A DNA stretch of 64,000 bases, from contig JASBTI010000014.1 in assembly GCA_030148505.1 (NCBI GenBank), positions 62,001 to 126,000 of the forward strand. The letters are read 5' to 3'. This DNA comes from Rhodanobacter sp. (GTDB taxonomy: Bacteria > Pseudomonadota > Gammaproteobacteria > Xanthomonadales > Rhodanobacteraceae). Positions within the stretch are counted from its first letter, which is position 1, and each line of letters starts with the position of its first letter. The notes beneath the pieces were generated by a model that saw only the letters and a program-made list of their open reading frames with translations, was not told where the DNA came from and made no database searches. A program made the position numbers and the translations under genes. Shown here piece by piece: positions 58,182 through 64,000 of this stretch.

Positions 58182-58737
58182 TCCGCAGCGGATTCACCGC
58201 CACCAAAAATCGGGTTTGGACCCTATCAGCGCCACGCGCGACGCTGTCGTGCACCTGGGCCACACGTCATGGCAACGCTTCCGGCCGTCGCCGCATCCAT
58301 GTATGCGGAAGAGCTGATTGGCAGGGAGGCCCACTACCGCCGTTCGACGCGCTGGATGAGCATGGTCGACGACCCGGATACATGCACCTCGCAGGAGCCT
58401 CGTCATGACGCATCCAGACCGCAAACCCGATCAACACTTCGCACAGGGATGCGTTCGCACACCTGAACCCGCACCCGGCCGCCTGTCACCAGGCGTCGTC
58501 CCGCTGCCGCATCTCGACTACGATCTGCGCGCGCTGACGGTGCAGGGCCTGGACCACTATGTCGCCTCCGCCGACATCGACCGCCGTTTTCATGTCCGTG
58601 GCTAGAGCCAGATGACGTTTTAGCCCCAACGGCCTTGGTAAAGCATCTTCGCAGCCATTCGATGAAAACCGTAGAAGTCAATCTTGCTGCCTGAGCGGTC
58701 GCCGGGTAGCCTGCATGGATTCCGCGCGTAATCCTGC
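58182..58737. other. 556 bp region between rnhB and dnaE
   Basis: This is the longest gap in the window. No conserved gene is recognisable. A 66-codon frame with a good ribosome-binding site (58405-58605) is the only coding candidate; several shorter frames overlap it on both strands. I see no clear promoter or hairpin terminator for the upstream lpx operon. The dnaE promoter must lie here. Confidence 0.5.
58405..58605 (+). CDS. Small hypothetical ORF, 66 residues
   Basis: AGGAG (58393-58397) lies seven bases before ATG 58405. The product starts MTHPDRKPDQHFAQG, is Pro/His/Asp-rich, has no membrane segment or known motif, and ends YVASADIDRRFHVRG. The central LPHLDYDLRALTVQGLDHYV could be helical. 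Codon use is compatible with coding but the length makes chance likely. I cannot assign a function. Confidence 0.3.
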   Translation: MTHPDRKPDQHFAQGCVRTPEPAPGRLSPGVVPLPHLDYDLRALTVQGLDHYVASADIDRRFHVRG

Positions 58738-61700
58738 ATGACCGTTCGTTATACCCACCTGCATTTGCACAGCGAATACTCGCTGGTCGACTCGACCATC
58801 CGCATCAAGGCGCTGGTCGAAGCCTGTGCGCACGCAAAAATGCCTGCGGTTGCGCTCACCGACGAATGCAACATGTTCGCCCTGGTCAAGTTCTACAAAG
58901 CCTGCGAGGCTGCCGGGATCAAACCGATCTGCGGCAGCGATCTGGGTGTCAGCGCCGCGGACGATACGCAACCCTGGCGACTGACCTTGTTGTGCCAGAA
59001 CTACGAAGGCTATCTCAACCTCTCGCGGCTGGTGTCGCGTGCCTGGCGCGACGGTCAGCACGGCGGCCGACCGTTGCTGGAGGCAAGCTGGCTGGATATC
59101 CATAGCAGCAGCGGCCTGATTGCCCTGCTCGGTCGTAAGAGCGAGGTGGCCAAGGCAGCGCTGACTCAGAATCTGGACGTGGCCCTGGCCCTGTTGCAGC
59201 CCCTGAATGTGCTGTTTCCGGGCAGGTTGTATCTGGAACTGACCCGTTGTGGCCATGCTGACGAATCTGCCTGGAACAGCGCGGCGCTGGCGCTTGCCAG
59301 CAAACTCGGTTTACCGGTGCTGGCCACCAATGACGTGCGCTTTCTCCGCCAGGACGACTTCGATGCCCACGAGGCACGGGTTTGCATCAACCAGGGACGG
59401 GTATTAGCCGACCCCAAGCGTCCCCGCGAATACACCAACCAGCAATACCTGAAAACGCCCGAGGAAATGGCTGCGTCGTTCGCCGACCTCCCCGAGGCGC
59501 TGGAAAACAGCGTCGAACTGGCGATGCGCTGCAATCTGCAGCTGACCTTCGGCAAATACTATTTGCCCGATTTTCCGGTACCGGAAGGTTACGACCTCAA
59601 CAGCCACATCCGCGAATTGTCCCGCCAGGGATTGCGCGCGCGTCTCGCCAGTGCGCCGCTAGCCGCGGAACATACCCTCGGCGATTACGAGGCGCGGCTG
59701 GAACGCGAACTCGACGTGATCATCGAGATGGGCTTTCCCGGCTACTTTCTGATCGTGGCCGACTTCATCAACTGGGGCAAGCAGAACGGTATCCCGGTCG
59801 GCCCCGGCCGCGGTTCCGGCGCCGGCTCGCTGGTCGCCTGGGCGCTGAAGATAACCGACCTCGACCCGCTGCAGTTCAACCTGCTGTTCGAGCGCTTCCT
59901 GAATCCCGAGCGTGTGTCGATGCCTGACTTCGACATCGACTTCTGCATGGATCGCCGCGACGAAGTGATCGACTACGTGGCACGCAAATATGGGCGCGAC
60001 CGGGTCAGCCAGATCATCACCTACGGCTCGATGGCCGCCAAGGCTGTGTTGCGCGATTCCGGCCGTGTACTCAGCATGCCCTACGGCCAGGTCGACCGCC
60101 TGGCCAAGATGGTGCCTCCGCGACCACTCGACTTGACCCTGTCCGACGCACTCGGCCGCTCGGAGAAGTCGAAGAAGGAGCCCGACCGCATCGTCAGGGA
60201 ATTCTGCGAAACCTACGATCAGGACGAGGACGCCCGCGCCCTGATCGACTTGGCGCTGAAGCTGGAAAACCTTACCCGGAATGCCGGAAAACATGCCGGT
60301 GGCGTAGTCATCGCACCCAGTGCGCTGACCGATTTTTCCCCGCTGTACTGCGAGCCCGGTGGCGGCAGCGTGGTCACCCAGTACGACAAGGACGATGTCG
60401 AGGCCGTCGGCCTGGTGAAGTTCGACTTTCTGGGTCTGCGCACCCTGACCATCATTGACTGGGCAGTGAAGGCGATCAACGCCCGTCGGGTGAAAACCGG
60501 GGCGCCGGCGCTAGATATTTCCCAGCTACCACTGGACGATCCGGCCCCGTACGCGCTGCTCAAGAATGCGCAGACCGTGGCGGTGTTCCAGCTCGAATCC
60601 TCCGGCATGCAGCGCATGCTCAAGGATGCGAAGCCCGACCGCTTCGAGGACATCATCGCGCTGGTGGCACTGTACCGTCCCGGCCCGATGGACCTGATCC
60701 CAAGCTTCGTGGCGCGCAAACACGGCCGTGAAGAGGTGGAATACCCCGATCCCCGCGTCGAACCGATCCTGAAGGAGACCTACGGCATCATGGTCTACCA
60801 GGAACAGGTTATGCAGATGGCACAGATCGTCGGCGGTTACTCGCTTGGCGGCGCCGACCTGCTGCGCCGCGCGATGGGCAAGAAGAAAGTCGAGGAGATG
60901 GCCAAGGAGCGCGCCAAGTTCCGCGAGGGTGCGGCGAAGGACGGTCTCAGCGGCGACAAGGCCGACTCGATCTTCGACCTGATGGAGAAGTTTGCCGGCT
61001 ACGGCTTCAACAAATCCCACGCGGCAGCATACGCCCTGGTTTCCTACCAGACCGCGTGGCTGAAGGCGCATTACCCTGCCGAGTTCATGGCCGCGACCAT
61101 CTCGGCAGATATGGACAATACCGACAAGGTGGTGATTTTTCTCAACGAGTCACGCGCCCTCGGTATCAGCGTGCAGCCGCCGGATGTCAACGCGTCGGAC
61201 TACATGTTTGTCGCTGTCGAACCGACTGTGATTCAGTACGGCCTGGGTGCAATCAAGGGTGTCGGCCAGGGTGCCTGCGAGGCAATCGTCGCCGAACGCG
61301 CACAGGGTCTGTACACCGATATCGCGGATTTCTGTCGCCGTGTCGACCCGACCAAGCTCAATCGCCGGGTGCTCGAGGCGCTGATCTTGTCCGGCGCGCT
61401 GGATGCGCTGGCGCCGACCCGCGCCAGCCTGATGTTGCAGTTGCCAGATGCGATCAAGGCCGCCGAGCAACACCTTCGCGACCGGCAATCGGGACAGAAC
61501 GACATGTTCGGTGCGCCCGTGGGGACGGCCACACCGGTGCTGACGATCGAGATGCCGACCGCAGCGGAATGGCCGCTGGAACGAAAACTGCAGGGTGAGC
61601 GCGACACGCTCGGACATTACCTGTCAGGTCATCCCACCGACCCGTGGAAGGATGAGCTGGCCCAGCTATCCACCTGTCCCCTGGGCGAAATCGTCGATCG

Positions 61701-62277
61701 CTACCGGCCGCCAAAGCCGCGCAAGAACGACAACGACGATGGCAACCGCTTTCGTCGCGGCCCGGATACGCCATGGACCGTCGCCGGCATGGTTGCCGCC
61801 GTGCGCAAGCGTGGCGACAGTGACGCCTTCGTACGACTGGAAGATGGCAGCGGCAGCATCGAGGTGAGTTTCTTTGGCGAGCTGTATCAGCAGGTGGCAC
61901 CGCTGCTCACCCGCGACGAAATGCTGGTCGTCGACGGCGGCCTGCGCATCGATGATTTCTCCGGCGGCGGCTTCCAGCTGCGCGCACGCAGTGCCAGCTC
62001 ACTGGCGGATGCCTGCCGCAAACACGCCAGGCTGCTGCAGCTGAAATTGAATGGCATTGGGCCAGGGTTCGTCGAACAGCTGCAGCACACGCTGGCAGGT
62101 TACCGCGGCGGCAACGCCACTGTGACCTTGCACGGCTATCACAATCACGATGCACAGGCCGATATCGAACTGGGCGAGGCATGGCGCGTGGAAGCCATTC
62201 CCGAGCTGCTGCGGCGTGTACGCGCCCTGCCTGGGGTGCAGGCGGCACGGCTTCGCATCGTCAGGCAGCAGGACTGA
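58738..62277 (+). CDS. dnaE: DNA polymerase III subunit alpha
   Basis: An 1179-residue replicative polymerase. The PHP domain begins RYTHLHLHSEYSLVDSTIRI. Catalytic aspartates are in MPDFDIDFCMDRRDEVIDY (about residues 395-412) and a third near FDFLGLRTLTIIDWA. The fingers include YQEQVMQMAQIVGGYSLGGA, helix-hairpin-helix IKGVGQGACEAI follows, and the OB domain (about 1010-1090) has VAGMVAAVRKRGDSDAFVRL. It carries out chromosomal replication. A distinctive charged insert PPKPRKNDNDDGNRFRRG precedes the OB fold. Confidence 0.98.
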   Translation: MTVRYTHLHLHSEYSLVDSTIRIKALVEACAHAKMPAVALTDECNMFALVKFYKACEAAGIKPICGSDLGVSAADDTQPWRLTLLCQNYEGYLNLSRLVSRAWRDGQHGGRPLLEASWLDIHSSSGLIALLGRKSEVAKAALTQNLDVALALLQPLNVLFPGRLYLELTRCGHADESAWNSAALALASKLGLPVLATNDVRFLRQDDFDAHEARVCINQGRVLADPKRPREYTNQQYLKTPEEMAASFADLPEALENSVELAMRCNLQLTFGKYYLPDFPVPEGYDLNSHIRELSRQGLRARLASAPLAAEHTLGDYEARLERELDVIIEMGFPGYFLIVADFINWGKQNGIPVGPGRGSGAGSLVAWALKITDLDPLQFNLLFERFLNPERVSMPDFDIDFCMDRRDEVIDYVARKYGRDRVSQIITYGSMAAKAVLRDSGRVLSMPYGQVDRLAKMVPPRPLDLTLSDALGRSEKSKKEPDRIVREFCETYDQDEDARALIDLALKLENLTRNAGKHAGGVVIAPSALTDFSPLYCEPGGGSVVTQYDKDDVEAVGLVKFDFLGLRTLTIIDWAVKAINARRVKTGAPALDISQLPLDDPAPYALLKNAQTVAVFQLESSGMQRMLKDAKPDRFEDIIALVALYRPGPMDLIPSFVARKHGREEVEYPDPRVEPILKETYGIMVYQEQVMQMAQIVGGYSLGGADLLRRAMGKKKVEEMAKERAKFREGAAKDGLSGDKADSIFDLMEKFAGYGFNKSHAAAYALVSYQTAWLKAHYPAEFMAATISADMDNTDKVVIFLNESRALGISVQPPDVNASDYMFVAVEPTVIQYGLGAIKGVGQGACEAIVAERAQGLYTDIADFCRRVDPTKLNRRVLEALILSGALDALAPTRASLMLQLPDAIKAAEQHLRDRQSGQNDMFGAPVGTATPVLTIEMPTAAEWPLERKLQGERDTLGHYLSGHPTDPWKDELAQLSTCPLGEIVDRYRPPKPRKNDNDDGNRFRRGPDTPWTVAGMVAAVRKRGDSDAFVRLEDGSGSIEVSFFGELYQQVAPLLTRDEMLVVDGGLRIDDFSGGGFQLRARSASSLADACRKHARLLQLKLNGIGPGFVEQLQHTLAGYRGGNATVTLHGYHNHDAQADIELGEAWRVEAIPELLRRVRALPGVQAARLRIVRQQD

Positions 62278-62324
62278 ACCCAGGCCTTCGGACTCTTCGC
62301 ACGGGTAATAGCATCGCTACCGTG

Positions 62325-62978
62325 TCAGTAGCTGGAAAGCAGCCGGCCACCCATCGCCGCATTCAGCGCGACCACCACCCCAACCGCCACCACATGCGTC
62401 AGCAAGTCGGTAGCCGCCGCATCGTAAGCGTGACAGATCTCCAGCAAGCTGGCCGACGCTGAGGCGCTGGCCAATCCCACCATCACAGCTGTCAGCACCG
62501 GACGCAGAGGGCAGGCACGCCGCAACAGCAAAATCATCAAGGCCGACAGCGGGATCGAAAAACTGATGATGAAGATCAGGCAGTCGCTTGCCTGATGCAG
62601 GTTGGCGATACTGGTGTGCGGTGCGATCCAGTGCCGCAGACAACCCAGGCCACTGGCACCGATCCACAACAGCATGCCCGGCACGGGCACCCAGGCCCAG
62701 CGTGCATGTCGCCCCGGTATGCCCAGCGCAAACGCCGCCCACGCCGCCGTGATCGCGGTGATCACCGCACCCAGCGCCGCCCACGCCAGATCCGGTGCGC
62801 CCTCCCATCGATGCAACATGGGATGCACGCCATATAGCATCAGCAACACCACCGCGATCGCCGCCACCACCAGCAACCAGCCCAAGGTTCGCTGTCCCGG
62901 AGACAGCAACCGTCGTACCGGCACCAGCTCAGTGCCGAGACGATCGATCAGGGTCTTATTGGAGGAGGTGGCAGACAT
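62325..62978 (-). CDS. NrsF family anti-sigma factor (formerly DUF1109)
   Basis: A 217-residue protein with six hydrophobic segments: TLGWLLVVAAIAVVLLMLYG, AWAALGAVITAITAAWAAFA, ARWAWVPVPGMLLWIGASGL and others. The N-terminal cytoplasmic stretch MSATSSNKTLIDRLGTELVP would hold the sigma factor. Four cysteines (GCLRHW, SDCLIF, RACPLR, EICHAY) stand at membrane borders; in Caulobacter NrsF, cysteines are needed for signal response. It directly follows an ECF sigma gene: the sigma TGA overlaps a TTG codon (62987), an alternative start, but ATG 62978 fits better. Confidence 0.85.
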   Translation of the reverse strand: MSATSSNKTLIDRLGTELVPVRRLLSPGQRTLGWLLVVAAIAVVLLMLYGVHPMLHRWEGAPDLAWAALGAVITAITAAWAAFALGIPGRHARWAWVPVPGMLLWIGASGLGCLRHWIAPHTSIANLHQASDCLIFIISFSIPLSALMILLLRRACPLRPVLTAVMVGLASASASASLLEICHAYDAAATDLLTHVVAVGVVVALNAAMGGRLLSSY

Positions 62979-62983
62979 GGTGG

Positions 62984-63571
62984 TCAAGAGTCTCCATGGA
63001 AACGTCCGCGCAATGCCTTGATCGCACGGTGCAAATTCACTTTCAACGCGCCGCTCTTGCGGCCGGTGAGCTCCGCCACTTCACTCAGCGAACGCTCCCT
63101 CAACCCCAGCTGCTCGATCGCCTCACGCTGGCCTGGCGGCAGCTCCGCAATGGCCGCATGCAGTTGCCGCGCACGCTGCAGACTTTCCGTCGCAGCGCTG
63201 GCGTCATGCAGATCAGGATGGCTGTCCAGCGCAAAATCGTCATGAAGCTCGCGACGGACGCGGCGGCCATGGCCACGCAGCGCATCGATCGCGCGACGAC
63301 TGGCAATCGCCGTAACCCACGCGTCATACGACCGTCCCGGATCGAAAGTATGGCGCACGCGATGGATAGTGATCAGGGTTTCTTGCACGACGTCATCCAG
63401 ATGGTCATGGGCAACACCCTTGCGCCATGCCACCGCGCGAATCAGTGCTACTGACTCCGCCAGCAGTTTCTCATACGTCCGGCGGTCACCGGCCTGCGCA
63501 AGCGCCATCCACCTCGCCCGACGCTGATCGGGCGATTTGCTGGTATCGGCAGCGGTAGATTCGGCTGTCAT
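62984..63571 (-). CDS. ECF-type RNA polymerase sigma factor
   Basis: A 195-residue sigma-70-family factor. Region 2 includes HLDDVVQETLITIHRVRHTF and SYDAWVTAIASRRAIDALRG; region 4 has LPPGQREAIEQLGLRERSLS and EVAELTGRKSGALKVNLHRA. The family partner is the NrsF anti-sigma just downstream. ATG 63571 gives a normal ECF length but has a weak ribosome site. ATG 63649 (MSHALIAG) has a strong GGAGAGG and would add 26 residues, so the start is open. It probably reads its own promoter upstream and nearby genes. Confidence 0.9.
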   Translation of the reverse strand: MTAESTAADTSKSPDQRRARWMALAQAGDRRTYEKLLAESVALIRAVAWRKGVAHDHLDDVVQETLITIHRVRHTFDPGRSYDAWVTAIASRRAIDALRGHGRRVRRELHDDFALDSHPDLHDASAATESLQRARQLHAAIAELPPGQREAIEQLGLRERSLSEVAELTGRKSGALKVNLHRAIKALRGRFHGDS

Positions 63572-63898
63572 GGGATGAAGAGTACTCGGCCATGAGGGAA
63601 GGCGCCTATCAGCGCTCCTGAGCGTACCGGCGATCAATGCATGCGACATGGCCTCTCCAGTCCGGAAACGGCGATAGGCTCTTCGTTGCATCCTGTCCTG
63701 AAGTTACTTCGTGGCGCATGCTGGTGGGCTCGTGCCCCGCATTTTCTCCAGCACAGGGCCACGCGACGTAACGGAAGACGACCGTCAGGCGAATGACTCA
63801 TGAGACATCCTTCATGCGCCCGTGATGCACGCGCATCATCAGCGACTGGCGGATGGCACACTCTCCCGCAATCGGTGGTTCAGAACCCTGGAGGCCCC
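63572..63898. other. 327 bp divergent region upstream of the ECF sigma gene
   Basis: It includes the possible 26-codon N-terminal extension of the sigma gene (to 63649). About 60 bases before the Tat-protein gene lies the inverted repeat TGATGC-ACGC-GCATCA (63823-63838). A sigma-specific promoter should sit here but I cannot identify it without a reference motif. Confidence 0.4.
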
Positions 63899-64000
63899 AT
63901 GTCACGCCTTGATCAAACCCTCGCAATGGACCGCCGCCGCTTTTTGCGCGCCGCGCTGGCTGGCAGCGGCTTGCTGGTCGTCGGTGCCGGACTGCTGGGA
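63899..64000 (+). CDS. Tat-exported protein, N terminus only (cut by window edge)
   Basis: GGAGG (63890-63894) precedes ATG 63899. The 34 visible codons read MSRLDQTLAMDRRRFLRAAL and then AGSGLLVVGAGLLG: a twin-arginine motif (DRRRFLRA) followed by a hydrophobic stretch, a classic Tat signal for a folded, usually cofactor-bearing periplasmic protein. The mature part lies off the right edge, so its function is unknown. It is divergent from the ECF/NrsF pair and may belong to its regulon. Confidence 0.7.
   Translation, partial: MSRLDQTLAMDRRRFLRAALAGSGLLVVGAGLLG

Noticed and set aside
58403..58681. Minus-strand open frame in the rnhB-dnaE gap
   Set aside because: No ribosome-binding site, Arg/Gly-rich translation, and it overlaps the better plus-strand candidate.

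Overview
This 64 kb window is a chromosomal segment of a gammaproteobacterium of the Xanthomonadales/Lysobacterales type, most likely family Rhodanobacteraceae (Rhodanobacter, Dyella, Luteibacter, Frateuria). That placement is my inference from gene order and protein style: bamA is followed directly by lpxD with no skp between them, AmgK/MurU cell-wall recycling is present, a SUF regulator precedes sufB, an NrsF-type anti-sigma gene is present, and codon use is GC-rich throughout. Nearly all of the window is conserved housekeeping sequence. I see no prophage, CRISPR array, rRNA operon or integrative element.

Layout. 1-1202 (-): start of the suf Fe-S assembly operon (sufR-like regulator, then sufB running off the left edge). 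1203-3149 (+): ammonium-sensing pair glnK-amtB behind a sigma-54 promoter with NtrC-like boxes. 3527-5313 (+): amgK-murU. 5305-7232 (-): motAB with a sigma-28 promoter. 7373-13158 (-): secF, secD, yajC, tgt, queA, with a REP-like inverted repeat between tgt and queA. 13313-13905: a GNAT acetyltransferase gene broken by a 165 bp terminal-inverted-repeat element whose removal restores the frame exactly. 13990-17558 (-): four-gene ABC exporter plus DesK/DesR-like two-component operon. 17857-20595 (+): class III aminotransferase, PsiF-like protein, upp. 20767-24587 (-): unknown secreted protein, proline iminopeptidase and a D-2-hydroxyglutarate-dehydrogenase-type flavoprotein divergent from serA (24713-25945). 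26045-26121 (-): tRNA-Pro(GGG).

26202-33918 (-) is the classical thrS-infC-rpmI-rplT-pheS-pheT-ihfA-merR cluster. infC starts with a non-canonical ATC codon, and a second REP-like repeat lies between infC and an internal rpmI promoter. 34272-38836 (-): outer-membrane porin plus a proVWX glycine-betaine ABC transporter. 39175-43310 (-): hemJ, glnD, map. 43638-62277 (+): a long growth-essential block rpsB, tsf, pyrH, frr, uppS, cdsA, dxr, rseP, bamA, lpxD, fabZ, lpxA, lpxB, rnhB, dnaE. It links translation, isoprenoid/undecaprenyl and phospholipid synthesis, outer-membrane protein assembly, lipid A synthesis and replication. 62325-63571 (-): ECF sigma factor with NrsF-type anti-sigma, divergent from the first 34 codons of a Tat-exported protein cut by the right edge.

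Functional links: GlnD (39727-42372) is the uridylyltransferase expected to modify GlnK, which gates AmtB, so both ends of the PII ammonium circuit are here about 36 kb apart. SecD, SecF and YajC, together with BamA, RseP and the Lpx enzymes, cover envelope export and outer-membrane assembly.

The least ordinary items are the 165 bp element with its intact target footprint in the GNAT gene, the compact suf/gln regulatory region, the REP-abutting rpmI promoter, the structured thrS leader and the secreted 445-residue protein I cannot place. I did not find a convincing multi-gene undescribed system.
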